Source of the DNA: Paratinospora sagittata
Taxonomy: Eukaryota; Streptophyta; Magnoliopsida; Ranunculales; Menispermaceae
DNA length: 64,000 bases
NCBI GenBank assembly: GCA_035771175.1
Contig: CM069608.1
Span: forward strand, 15,485,519-15,549,518
Direction of reading: 5' to 3'
The position numbers were made by a program, and so were the translations under genes. Under the pieces are notes generated by a model. The model did no database searches. It had not been told where the DNA came from and saw only the letters and a list, made by a program, of their open reading frames with translations. This document shows positions 1-11,242 of the stretch, one piece after another; the stretch's first letter is position 1; every line of letters begins with the position of its first letter.

Positions 1-480
1 AAAGGTTGAAAGCCATGAGTTCATGTAAGATAGGAATATACTTACATGACATATGTAACCATTAAGAGAGTTGGTCTTAAAGAGTCTCATTTTAATTTTA
101 ATCTCATAGGAATATAGTGATTAGATTAAACAAGATATTTTTACTTGACCGGCAGAAGATGCTTTTAAATAAATTAAGGTTCTTGGTTAACAACTCAGAT
201 TAATTAATTAATTGACAAAATAAGTAAATAGATTCAGGTGAAGTGTGAGGAAAAAATGTAATCCTAAGTTTTAGTAATTGATTGATTGAATTTTAATTTT
301 GTTCGTTTTAATTTGAAGTTTAAGTATCTTTAGTATTATTGTCAATATTTGTTTAGATAAGAGTAGGTTGAAAAAATTTTAGTAATTAATAAGAGAATTG
401 GAATAAATCTCTGTGGGAACGATATTCTACTCTTTATTTTATTACTTGTTTACGACATTGTGCACTTGTAATTATTTAAC
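1..480 (+). mobile_element. Probable Ty3/gypsy LTR end fragment
   Basis: Around 410-475 there is the stretch CTGTGGGAACGATATTC followed by a T-rich run and GACATTGTGCACTTG. Endings of this kind are common in the R/U5 region of plant Ty3/gypsy LTRs (Tat/Athila type). No primer-binding site or coding sequence follows, so if the identification is right this is a broken LTR end. The rest of the stretch is AT-rich and shows nothing else I can name. Confidence 0.35.
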
Positions 481-899
481 AACATTGAAGATGTAAAATC
501 AATTGGGAACACATAGAAATGAAGTTGGAAACTTGTGGGAATTGGATTAAAGTGTCAATTCTTACTGTTTTTGGAAGTGGATGTGATGAAACTGGTTTTA
601 GCAAAGAAGATGATGGGAATTTAGCTTAGGAATAAAATAAAATGAGGAATGCATATTGATATAGATGTAATTATGTGTGCAGGTTCTAGTAAAGGAGGTT
701 GACTCAATTAAGAGTGGGGAACTTGTTTCTGGCATTGTTTTGAGTAGAATTTCAATTGTATTTTCATTTATAATATCATATGCATTTATATTTGGTGTGC
801 TTGTTCATATATTTTACTTAAGTGGTTTTTCGCTTAGTTTTCTCCAAAGTGGTTCTCTGCTTAGTTTTCTCCTAAATGTTTTGATGTTAACAAACAATA
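481..899. other. AT-rich stretch with no recognisable gene
   Basis: A short open frame at 677-904 is hydrophobic and low in complexity, with no start context or relative I recognise. I see no RNA gene or repeat structure. It is probably degraded retrotransposon sequence between the two LTR fragments on either side. Confidence 0.4.
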
Positions 900-2557
900 T
901 ATAACAAATGGTGTTAATGTTTCTATCTAGTGCATTTCAGCACTTAAAGCAAATAAGAGCCAATACAAGATCGAAGTACTTCAAGTTCAAGAAGTCCCTC
1001 AAAGCAAAAGATCAATCATACTTAAAGCTTGGAGAACTTGAAGAAAAGAATAATTATGAGGTTGAGAGTCTTTGTGTTTCTAGAATTAGGATGTAGCTTT
1101 ACTTGGTTCTAGTTTGCTCAGTTTCTCTCTTAAATTCATGCATGCATTCATCTCTCTTTAAAAATGATTTTCGAATGTTCAAACATGTTTGATTTATGAA
1201 TTAAACTATTTCAAACTTGTTTGAATCTTTGCATATGCATAAGTTTTCTCAAAATCAAATTTGGCTAAGTTTTCCAAAAATCAATGCATATGACTTATTT
1301 TTAGATCTTAGCTTTCAATCCATTTTGAAGAGTTTTCAAAATGATCTTTAAGTTTTTAACAATTAAATTATGTTTATTTCAATCATATTTCATCACCAAA
1401 ACTTTCATAATGTTTGAAATTCAAAAATTTAAATTTTAAATGTTTTTGGTGAAGGCCGGCGCACTAGTATAGTGGCTAACTTGTTGGCATTGTCACCAAC
1501 ATACTAGAGTTGTCTCACTATAAGAATGTCAGCGCACTAGTGAAGCGTCAGTGCACTGGAACCTAGGTTATGCAAAATCCAAGTTTTTTCGATTTGTGCC
1601 AACAGGCTTGTTCAGAGCGTCTATGTGCTAGTGACTGTCTGGGTACGATTCCAACAATTATATTTTCTATTTTTGAGCCCCCAACGGCTAGTATCTTGTG
1701 TCTAACGGCTTAAACTATAATACATGCTCTTAGGCTATTTTAAACACAAGAGAGACACAAATGTTAGTCCATTGTGTGATTTCCAAAATCAAACCCTTTC
1801 TCACATTTTCAAAACCCTAGAGTCAAATATTTTAACCAAAATTTGGATTTCAAAGCTTTGCTTTTGTGTATCATTCCAAGCATCAACAAAATCATTCTCT
1901 TAAGCAAATATGGTTCCAAGGAAGGTATAACATTGTTGTAAGGTTTCTCTTCTCATGAGCTTAGATTTTCATATCTTGTAATTGGTGTTTATATACTTTG
2001 AGCTTCATTTGTAATTGTTCCACTCATTTAGAACAAACATTATAATCATTGTACTTAGTCTTTTTGGTTTATTTCTAGTTGAAATAAATTAAGTAAAGTG
2101 ATTTAATATCACTTGTGATTCCAAGGTTGGAATCAAGGACTACTTTCACCCTTTATTTTGAAAAGGGTTAAGAGGTTCATCCTTGGCACGTGAAAAATAT
2201 ATTCGATTTTTCCTTATCTCGCAAAAGGAAGTTGTAGGTTCATCCTTAGCCCAAAAAAGGATGGGTGTGTCTTGAACCTTCAAAAAGACATTGTAATGGT
2301 TTGATTCACACCCTTGAAGTGAATCATAGCGATAGTATAGTAGAATCCTAAAGAAGGTTTCTTTAGGCGTGGAGTAGGAAAAAAATTTCGAACCACGTAA
2401 AATTCCTGTGTGTAATATTTTAAATTTCGGCACTTTACTTTATGCACATTAATTTATTTTGAATATATAACTTAATTCAATCAAAGGATTTCCACCAAAA
2501 ACTAAGAATTTTCAAAACCGGCCATAACACCCAATTTACCCCCCTCTTGGGTGTCCA
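900..2557 (+). repeat. Long copia-type LTR (Sirevirus-like), upstream LTR of an interrupted element
   Basis: The stretch ends in CCCCCCTCTTGGGTGTCCA immediately before a tRNA-Met type primer-binding site, as in plant Sirevirus-like copia LTRs. The left boundary is approximate. The internal layout resembles the antisense solo LTR at 40822-42451: an AT-rich first third, a block of short GC-rich motifs (GCGCACTAGTG variants near 1455-1560), then a C-rich terminus. There is no long open frame, as expected of an LTR. Confidence 0.55.
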
Positions 2558-2799
2558 ACCGGTGGTATCAGAGCAGGTGCTCTTGATTTAAGGTCTAACG
2601 CCTTAGAGCTAAATATCAAATTGTGACGTTCCGCTAAAATATTAAGGCAAATTACCGAACATACCTCTAACATCTTAAAAAAATTAGAGACTTTAAACTT
2701 ATTAAAACCCTAGGTTGATAGACTTTGGGACTCAAATGAATCTTAAATTGAGGTCAAAGAAAAGTTTTTGAACTTGTTTTGGTCTTGGGAGTGATGGAA
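2558..2799 (+). mobile_element. Primer-binding site and 5' internal start of the interrupted copia-type element
   Basis: TGGTATCAGAGC at 2563-2574 matches the 3' end of initiator tRNA-Met as used by copia elements. It follows the LTR end by five bases. The internal region runs only to 2799, where the chromovirus element at 2800-8779 is inserted. It should resume at 8785. Confidence 0.6.
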
Positions 2800-3901
2800 T
2801 GTAATACCCTGTATTTCACAAAAAAATAAAAAAATAAAAAAATAATAATTTTTTTAGGATAAAGCACATGCCTGGACGTCCAGACACATGGCACAGGGCA
2901 CATGCCTAGAAGTCTAGGCACATACCTTGAAGTCCAGGCAGCCCGCCTGGACTTCCAGGCGCCAAAAACTCTATATAAACCAACCCTCCCCTCTTCATTT
3001 TTCACACCAAATTCACTCCAAATTGTGATTTTTCTCCTCTTTTCACTCATATTGAGTTTTTAGTCTTTTGAGACTCTCTGTCCAAGACTCTCAGTGCAGT
3101 ACGACGAAGTTCTGTCCGGAGGAAAGTGCCAGATCTGAAAAAGAAGAAGTTCTTATCTGAAGGTGGGGAACAAAACGTAGGTTTGCGTGTTTTATAACTT
3201 TTATTAAAGATTGCATTCAATTATTATTACTGTTCATTTACACTGCATTATGTCATATAATGTTTATACCATCGCACTTATGCCTGTACAGTTGGAATTC
3301 ACGTATTATACTGTTATAATGTCGGATTCGTGGTCAATCTGACTCAACTAGACTCGGTCTTGTCCCCAGTAACTTTAAATAGTGAATGGGAGGCATCGGG
3401 CTGCTCTAGGCGATTGGTTATTTAAGCAGACCTTGTGTCTCACTTCTCAACTGGGGACTGATCTAGTTGGTCTTATTGAAAGCTATCAGCTTATACATGT
3501 AATACTGAATGTCCTAACTTTGCACGTCGTGATACCGACCTTAATAAGGATCACCAGACGTTGCCAAAGTCAGTCTAAATGTCAAGAAAAGACCAGATCA
3601 GTAGACTAGACCAGTTCATGCTTTGGCATCATACATATCACCACCTAGGGACGTATATGGTTTATGACTGATAGAATAGTTATGAGCATTGCTCGCTATT
3701 CATTACATTCCTCTAGAGAGGGACGTACAAGAGAACCCGGCTACGCCCGGGAAGGGACATCAGTAAGTGAATCCAGAGCATCGTTCCTGAGGAGGGACGT
3801 ACAGTGAGAACCTGGCTACGCGCGGGGAAGGACACCTGTATGTGAACTCAGGCGATGTACGTTCATCAAACCATTACGAGACGGTGTCATGCATACATAC
3901 A
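2800..3901 (+). repeat. 5' LTR of the chromovirus, 3'-truncated
   Basis: It aligns by eye along its whole length with 7324-8388, then stops at GCATACATACA, where the 3' LTR continues for about 390 more bases. It has four near-palindromic copies of a CCTGGAAGTCCAGG-like motif at about 2869-2962, one or two more than the 3' LTR. A TATA-like CTATATAAAC follows at 2971. Confidence 0.88.
2971..2980 (+). promoter_or_regulatory. TATA-like box in the chromovirus 5' LTR
   Basis: CTATATAAAC follows the CCTGGACTTCCAGG palindromes and is repeated at 7451-7460 in the 3' LTR. Position and sequence fit the U3 promoter that would drive transcription of the element. Confidence 0.55.
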
Positions 3902-3904
3902 ATT

Positions 3905-6690
3905 TTTCTAAATGACCTTCCTGGTCTACCTCCAGTTAGGGAATTCGATTTTGAGATTAAACCTCATACCTGGGACAGGGCCTATCTCAATTCCACCATA
4001 CAGAATGTCTAATGTCGAGCTAGTCGAATTAGACAAACAACTAAAGGAATTAGAGAGTAATGGCTTCATCCGAAAGAGTTCATCACCCTAGGGCGCTCCA
4101 GTTCTGTTTGTTCGCAAAATGGATGGTTCGTACGACTTTGCATTGATTATCGCAAGTTGAATAACGTCACCATCAAGAACAGATATCCATTGCCCAGGAT
4201 CGATGACTTGTTCGACCAACTTAGAGAAGCCAAATACTTATCTAAGATTGATTTACGGTCCAGTTATCACCAACTCCGGATCTGAGAGTCGGACATCACC
4301 AAGACGACGTTCAGAACTCGGTACGGTCATTACGAGTTCTTAGTTATGTCGTTCGGTCTAACAAATGCACCTGCTGCATTCATGGATTTGATGAATCGCA
4401 TATTCAGGTTATACTTAGACCGATTTGTGGTGGTTTTTGTGGACGACATCTTGATATATTCCTCAACCGAGGAAGACCATAAAATACATTTGAAAATAGT
4501 CCTCCAGACCTTGAGAAGCCACCAGCTATATGCAAAGTTGAGTAAGTACGAATTTTGGGCGAAGAGAGTTCAATTCCTAGGCCATGTGGTTTCAGGCAAT
4601 GGCATTGAGGTAGATCCTTCTAAGGTTGAAGCCGTTTTAAACTAGAAGCAGCCTACCACTGTTACTCAGATTAGGAGTTTTCTTGGGTTGGCTAGCTATT
4701 ACAGACGCTTCATCAAGGACTTCTCAAAGATTGTTGAACCTATGACCAAGCTCACTCGAAAAGATGTGCGATTCATCTAGAATCCCGCCTGTGAAACATC
4801 ATATCAGGACTTGAAGAAACGCCTCACGACGACACATGTACTTATCACTCCAAGAAATGCAATTGGATTTTTATTATACACCGACGCCTCTCTCCAAGGC
4901 TTAGGTGTCGTACTAATGCAAGAAGGCCAAGTTGTTGCATATGCCTCGAGGCAACTAAAGATTCACGAGGGTAATTACCGAACACATGACTTGGAACTTG
5001 CAGTTGTTGTGTTTACACTGAAGCTATGGCGAAGTCTTAAGTACATATACACTCAGAGAGACTTAAACCTCCGCCAGAGACGATGGTTGGAATTCTTGAA
5101 AGATTATGACTTTCAACTCCAGTACCATCCCGGAAAGGCCAATGTTGTGGCCGATGCCCTGAGTAGAGAATCTTATGTTGCTTGCACTCTTAACTATGAA
5201 ATGGGAAAGTTGGCTACAGAGATGGATAACTTTAACCTACAGCTGAACGTAGAGGGACCACAACCACGACTCTCTCAATTATCAGCCACCTCTGAGCTCG
5301 TTCGAAAGATTTCAGCTACTCAAGCCAATGACCCTGTGTTAATGGAGAAACGAGAACTTCTACTCAGCGGACAAGATCTTCCTCATTGGTCAGTCTCTAA
5401 AGAAGGAGCCGTTTTTTAGAAAAAACGTCTCTGTCTACCGAACGATCCTAAGGTTTGGAAAGACGTGCTTACTGAGATGCACTGTTTGAGGTACGCTATG
5501 CATCTTGGGGGTGACAAGATGTACAAGGATGTCAAACGACAATTCTGGTTTTCTGGAATGAAGACGGCAATTGCAGACTTCGTTGCTCGATGTCTCGTTT
5601 GCCAGAAAGTTAAGGCAAAACGAAGACTTCCCTCAGGACTTCTCCAGCCCTTACCTATTGGAGAATGAGAGTGGGAGAACATCGCAATGGATTTTGTTAC
5701 GGCCTTGTCTCGAAATAATAAAGGGCAAGATGTTATTTGGGTTATCATTGTGCACACTTCTTGCCAATAAAGTTCACGGATAATCCCGCCAAACTTGCAG
5801 AACTATATGAAAGAGAGATCGTACGCCTTCATGGCATACCACTCACGATCGTCTCTGATCGAGACCCTCTATTCACATCAAACTTTTGGAAAAGCTTCCA
5901 GAATAGAATGAGTTCTAAGATCACTATGAGTACAACCTTCCACCCTCAGACTGATGGGCAGTCAAAGCGGCTTATCCAAATCTTAGAAGACATGTTACGA
6001 TGCTGCATTTTGGACTTTAATGACAGATGGGCAAAATATTTTCATCTAGCTGAGTTTGCATACAACAACAGCTACCAAACTAGTATCGGCATGGCACCAT
6101 ACGAGGCTCTCGATGGTCGGCCTTGCAGATCTCCGGTATGCTGGTTAGATATGGCAGATCGACCGCAGTTAGGCCCTGAACTAGTTCAAGAAACTTCTGA
6201 TAAGATCACACTAGTAAAGGAACGACTTCGCGTTGCACAAAGTCGACAGAAGAGCTATGCTGACAAGCGGAGACAACCTCTAGAATTTGATAAGGGGGAC
6301 TTTGTTTTTCTGAAAGTCCAGCCCACAAGAGGTGTCAAACGCTTTGGGATCAAAGGCAAGCTCTCCCCGCGGTATATCGGTCCATTTCAGATCATTGAAC
6401 GTATTGGCAAACTTGCTTATCGTCTGTCCCTTCCATCGTCCATGCCTATGGTTCATGACGTTTTTCACGTATCTATGCTCGCAAGTATCGTCCTGATCCT
6501 TCGCATATCATCCCTTTAGTCGAGGTTCGGGTTGAGGAAGGAAATACGTACCAGGAGAAAGCGATACAAATTTTAGATAGAAAAACTCAAGAACTACGGC
6601 GACGTAGCATACCACTTGTGAAAGTGCTCTGGGATCACCACGGCGTAGAGGAAGCAACATGGGAACTAGAAGCAACTATTAAATAGAAAT
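3905..6690 (+). pseudogene. Chromovirus pol remnant: reverse transcriptase, RNase H, integrase
   Basis: Reverse transcriptase spans about 3915-4640, with the catalytic FVDDI at about 4435-4450 and [11 protein letters not shown] just before it. RNase H starts near 4860 with [12 protein letters not shown]. The integrase zinc-binding H-H-C-C region lies at 5480-5620, the core has IVSDRDPLF near 5845 and HPQTDGQS near 5940, and the C-terminal LVKVLWDHH...EEATWE segment is at about 6615-6670. Stops interrupt it at 4089, 4282, 4643, about 4778, 5417 and 5666, and frameshifts occur near 4125 and in the integrase. Gag and protease are absent. Family knowledge identifies the domains; loss of function is seen directly. 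Confidence 0.9.
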
Positions 6691-6980
6691 ATCTTGAATT
6701 GTTTTCTAGTACCAACTGATGATGCGATACATTGCTCTATTTTCACTTATCAATAAACTGATGAAACATTGTGACACTTATCTTAATACATTGTTTCACT
6801 TGAATAACTACACCGATGTCTGAAACTAACATCCATGGATATCGTGATGCACACACACAGTGGCCTCCTTGGCAACTTGTAACTACTTCTCAAGAAGGAG
6901 AGTCAAGTCACTACTACTTTGCATCACCAACTTTATCACCGCACAACGATCATTATCGCCAGAACGTGCATAACTTTTTC

Positions 6981-7085
6981 GCAACAATCTCGTGCCCTCA
7001 TCTTGGCAGGACCTTCTACCGCAATTGCCAAGAGGTCGAATTCAAGCAACAATCCTGTGCCCTCATCTTGGCAGGACCTTCTACC
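6981..7085 (+). repeat. 65-bp spaced direct repeat in the chromovirus 3' untranslated region
   Basis: A 40-base segment beginning GCAACAATCTCGTGCCC at 6981 recurs at 7046 with two changes, giving a 65-base period. It lies between the end of integrase and the polypurine tract. It probably arose by local slippage within the element. Confidence 0.8.
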
Positions 7086-7310
7086 ACCGCTCCACCACCA
7101 TCTGTTATGCAAATGTAGGAATCTTCAGAGGATGAGTCTGATTTCATTTGCTCTCCATGATTTTATGATGATGAAGATTCCACCAGCCACAGTGCAATTC
7201 AGGGACCATACTAGCACTATCCTAAACTCGCAAGAGATGACGACGGTAGCGCATCTCAAGCAGATAACCATCATAACTACTTGAATTGATTTCGAGGGCG
7301 AAATCTCTTT

Positions 7311-7323
7311 AAGGGGGGTAGAG
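7311..7323 (+). other. Polypurine tract of the chromovirus
   Basis: AAGGGGGGTAGAG directly abuts the first base of the 3' LTR. That is the expected position for the plus-strand priming site of an LTR retrotransposon. Confidence 0.85.
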
Positions 7324-8779
7324 TGTAATACCTTGTATTTCACAAAAAAAAATATATAATAATTTTTTTAGGATAAAGCACATGCCTGGAAGTCCAGGCA
7401 CATGCCCGGAAGTCCAAGCAGCCCGCCTGGACTTCCAGGCCCCAAAAACTCTATATAAACCAACCCTCCTCTCTTCATTTTTCACACCAAATTCACTCCA
7501 CATTGTGATTTTTCTCCTATTTTCACTCATATTGAGTTTTTAGTCTTTTGAGACTCTCTGTCCGAGACTCTCAGTGCAGTACGACAAAGTTCTGTCTGGA
7601 GGAAAGCGCCAGATTTGAAAAAGAAGAAGTTCTTATCTGAATGTGGGGAACGAAACATAGGTTTGTGTGTTTTATAACTTTTATTAAAGTTTACATTCAA
7701 TTATTATTATGTCTACTGTTCATTTACACTGCATTATGTCATATAATGTTTATACTGCCGCACTTATGCCTGTACACTTGGAATTCACGTATTATACTGT
7801 TATAATGTCGGGTTTGTGATCAATCTGACTCAACTAGACTCGATCTTGTCCCCAGTAACTTTAAATAGTGAACGGGAGGCAGCGGGCTGCTCTAGGCGAT
7901 TAGTTATTTAAGAAGACCTTGTGTCTCACCTCTCAACTGGGGACTGATCTAGTTGGTCTTATTGAAAGCTATCAGCTTATACATGTAATACTGAATGTCC
8001 TAACCTTGCACGTCGTGATACCGACCCTGATAAGGATCAGCAGACGTTGCCAAAGTCAGTCTAAATGTCAAGAAAAGACCAGACCAGTAGACCAGACCAG
8101 TTCATGCTTTGACATCATACATATCACCACCTAGGGACGTATATGGTTTATGACTCATACAATAGTTAGGAGCATTGCTCGCTATTCATTACATTCCTCT
8201 GGAGAGGGACGTACATGAGAACCCGGCTACGCCCGGGAAGGGACATCAGTAAGTGAATCCAGAGCATCGTTCCTGAGGAGGGACGTACAGTGAGAACCTG
8301 GCTACGCGCGGGGAAGGACACCTGTATGTGAACTCAGGCGATATACGTTCATCAAACCATTACGAGACGGTGTCATGCATACATACATATTGATTGATTA
8401 GGATGCTCACATGTGTATTTAAGATATTTGATATTGAAGTATGCTTTATTAATTGTTATACTCACGAACTATTTACCCACTGAGCGCGCTAAGCTCACTC
8501 CATTATTATCCAATCTTTCACAGAAAATTAGGGTGGATTGGGTGCAGGTTATGGGGCCCACATTTTGTACCCTTTGTATGATTCATTGGGGATTTTGGGG
8601 AGTATGTTCCCTTGACCATTTTATGTACAAATTATATTTTGAATTAAATGAAATCATATTTGTATTGTGTGTTATATATTTCCGCTGCGTACTCTGTTGT
8701 TACCATTGTTATTGTTCCAAATGCGCGCCCCGTCCGAGAGTGTACTGCCGGTTTAGGCGCGTCCGGGCGGGGTGTGACA
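7324..8779 (+). repeat. 3' LTR of the chromovirus, full length (1456 bp)
   Basis: It starts TGTAATACC and ends GTGTGACA, with TGGAA following at 8780. It carries the palindromic motif block (7380-7440), a TATA-like box (7451-7460) and a tandem pair of roughly 76-bp units, each beginning GAGGGACGTACA (8205-8340). The 5' LTR has the same pair at about 3716-3850. By eye the two LTRs are very similar, which suggests a fairly recent insertion. Confidence 0.9.
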
Positions 8780-8784
8780 TGGAA

Positions 8785-9550
8785 GGCGTTCCAATAGTTG
8801 AGGAACAAATTCCAAGGTGAAAAAGTCTATACATTTTGGCAAAGGAGAAGGTTTGAGGTGCGAGTGGAGGACGTTCTTGGGTGCTCTAAGGGATATTAAA
8901 GTCATTCCAAAGGGTGTTTTGGAGCATCCAAACACCCAAACTAAAAGATTAAAGGTACAATTCCTCCCATTCTTTTGATTTTGGGGTTTTCTTGGAGAAC
9001 AACTTATCTTGTTAAGGATGAGATTTTGAGTTTAAATGGATTTCTTGGGTCTTTAAAAGAGTTGTTAATGATTCATGGTGATTTTGGGGATTTTGAGAAG
9101 TTGCTTGTTCCTCAAGCAACCCATCAGGGTTTTGATGTAATTTTAAGATTTGAGTTCTCTTTGTAGATTTCATCTTGTTAGATGAAATCATGCTAAGAGG
9201 CCTTGATTTCATGATTAATGAAGGTTATAGTTGAATCATTCTGGAAATAGGTTCTTGGCCATCTATAATGATTTTGGGAGACCAAACCCTTAAGATATGT
9301 TGAATAAATGGAGGCCTAAAGTCCTTTGATGATCTTGGGTGTGTGAAAACACATAAACTCTAAGTGAGATGTTAGAGAATCCGTGAATGAACCCAAATAC
9401 CCTTTGTCTCTGCACATGGGTACCAAGAATCATTATCAAAGCATGTATTAACAGATGGATTCCAATCAAAGGGGTCTATGAACAGTAAGAATGTTAATTG
9501 CAAATGGAAACCCTAACGTTGAAGATTAAGGGTTGATTTATGAACTTAGT
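8785..9550 (+). mobile_element. Right-hand remainder of the interrupted retroelement
   Basis: This stretch continues from the chromovirus target duplication and so belongs to whatever was interrupted at 2799. I find no gag or pol motif. It is AT-rich with short broken frames. The assignment rests on the target duplication only. Confidence 0.4.
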
Positions 9551-10440
9551 GATGATCCAATGACCCCCATAATGACATTCGATTTTGATGATTACAAACA
9601 ACATGAGTCGTATACTCTAACATTTACTCGAGTGTTTCAGCTTAAAAGACTACCACAATTCAAGAACATGGTTCCAAGCCTGAAGACACCTCAAGATCAA
9701 GACAATGAATTTAATTTTTATTTTATATTTGTCTATATGATCTTAGATTGTAAAATCTACTTTAAAATTGCTTAAATATTGTGCATCCCATAAGTTTTCA
9801 AAATGAGCATGATCTCAAAATTGATTTCAATCATGTTCTATCTTTGTTGGAAAAAGATTTCTAGTGTTTTTAAGTCTCCAATTTGATATTTAAAGTGTTT
9901 GATTCGATTTGAATGAATTTGTGCAAAGATTCTTTAAAGAAAAATCATGTTTGACTGTCAAGCATCCGACCAACGCGCCTCAAGCTAACCAATGTGCTCA
10001 TTGAGTGACCAACTCATTTAATGGTCTGTCACAGTCGCCAACCCACTCATCTTTGGAGCAATGTATTGATGTGAACCCAAAAAGTGTCAAGTTAGAGCAG
10101 CACGCTCTTATGACAAAAACACCCCTCACAACTTGCTGCTAGTAGCACACTCCTTATTAGAGCAGCGTGCTGCCTTCTGGGCAATTGGGGTGGTGTTCTT
10201 GCACTAGCGCGTTTCTTCTTGGAGCAGAGTGCTGCTGAGTGTCAAAAAGAATTGTCATTTCTAGACAACAAAAATAACATTCCTCTCTTTCCTCTTTGAT
10301 TATTTATAATTTTGCACAAATTTTTGCATGCATTTGTCCCATTCTTTTTTATAAAAGAATTTGAACGTTGCATTTGAATTTTAAAATCAAATCAGAACAT
10401 TTCTGAAAAATTAAAACCCTTACCCGGTTTCCACATTTTA
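9551..10440 (+). repeat. Truncated second copia-type LTR
   Basis: The stretch TTTTGATGATTACAAAC near 9575, followed by a purine-rich segment, resembles the U3 start of Sirevirus-like copia LTRs. The block at 10095-10240 holds repeated self-complementary AGAGCAGCACGCTC / AGAGCAGCGTGCTGC motifs. No C-rich terminus or primer-binding site follows, so the LTR is cut short. Confidence 0.45.
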
Positions 10441-10870
10441 AAATTTGGGCCAACGAGATCAGCTACTAATGAGACCTACTCTAATCTAGGGAACCAAACT
10501 CTAAAAGTGACCGACCGACCTGGGTTTCTTCCCAAATGTTTATAGCTCTCCCATCTCCAACACGCTATCTCAGCCCATGCAATAGAATTTGCCTACCATG
10601 CAAGAGGCTGCGCTAGCCCCATGAGGGGTACTTGCCAAGCTATCTTATACTTAATTCTTACAGTGACCGTAGAAAACCTTTAGACGGTATCTATAAATGA
10701 AGTCCCCTGATGCATTTCCAATAGACCAAATGTGAACCTAAAGGCCTCAGATTTCTATATTATGTTCTCTCGGTTAAAACGCCTGTATTTGTGATCAGAG
10801 GTGAACTAATGATTCAAGTGCAATTGAATACATAAACCAAGATAATAAAGTAAAGATAAACATCAAAAAT
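10441..10870. other. Downstream flank of the host gene, no gene seen
   Basis: There is no open frame, repeat pair or RNA structure that I can support. The stretch separates the retroelement debris from the 3' untranslated region of the minus-strand gene. Confidence 0.4.
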
Positions 10871-10876
10871 TTTATT
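10871..10876 (-). terminator. Candidate polyadenylation signal of the KDM5-like gene
   Basis: The plus-strand TTTATT reads AATAAA on the minus strand, about 120 bases past the stop codon at 10996-10998. Position and sequence fit a plant near-upstream element. Transcript data would settle the true cleavage site. Confidence 0.45.
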
Positions 10877-10995
10877 TAAGCTGGAGGAAGGAAAATTTTT
10901 ATTTATGCTCTATGAAGGAAAATTTTTGAGATGAATAATAACATGATGAATCAATTAAATTAATGAAACGATCGAAAATGATCAATATTGTTCAT

Positions 10996-11242
10996 CTACA
11001 TTTGCATATGGAAAAATGCTGAGAGATTATGTAGTTCAGCTCGTTTACGAGATGTTCTTCTCAAAGGCTTGCGAGTCCTCCACCACAATTGATCAATACC
11101 ATTACATTGCCTCAAGACTTCACTAAGATCTGCAACAACCAGCTTCTTTTTATGTCGGCTTGCCTTCAATTTTCTGGGTCTCTTTGATTCGGTGCAGCGA
11201 GGCGAAGGTGTCTGAGGTCCCACATCTTCACTGCCATTTGAT
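10996..11242 (-). CDS. JMJ17: KDM5-like last exon, basic C-terminal tail
   Basis: It encodes SNGSEDVGPQTPSPRCTE and a lysine/arginine-rich stretch (KRPRKLKASRHKKK), then an acidic-hydrophobic helix DLSEVLRQC and a second basic patch RKPLRRTSRKRAE, ending HMQM at TAG 10996-10998. The basic runs could act as nuclear localisation signals. Acceptor TTTACAG at 11243-11249. Confidence 0.87.

Larger units (their letters stand above)
2800..8779 (+). mobile_element. Ty3/gypsy chromovirus (Tekay/Del-like), complete ends, gag-protease deleted
   Basis: Two direct repeats starting TGTAATACC bound the element, which ends GTGTGACA. The 5-bp target duplication TGGAA lies at 2795-2799 and 8780-8784. Inside are reverse transcriptase, RNase H and integrase remnants, then a tail with a VLW...VEEATWE motif typical of the chromodomain end of Tekay/Del chromoviruses. 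The 5' LTR is cut at about 3901 and joins pol directly. The last ~390 bp of the LTR, the primer-binding site, gag and protease are therefore missing. Several stop codons make it incapable of coding for its own movement. It sits inside the copia-type element. Confidence 0.92.

Noticed and set aside
677..1096. Two adjacent small open frames (677-904, 908-1096) that might be genes
   Set aside because: The first is a low-complexity hydrophobic frame in AT-rich DNA and the second lies in the U3 part of a copia-type LTR. Neither has a recognisable relative.
8413..8820. 135-codon cysteine-rich frame at the end of the chromovirus
   Set aside because: It lies inside the 3' LTR and crosses its end into flanking DNA. 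Cysteine richness comes from TGT repeats, and no equivalent survives in the 5' LTR.
9000..9212. Overlapping frames on both strands near 9000-9200
   Set aside because: Low-complexity leucine/phenylalanine sequence produced by repeated GGATTTTGG-like words; no domain and no codon bias.
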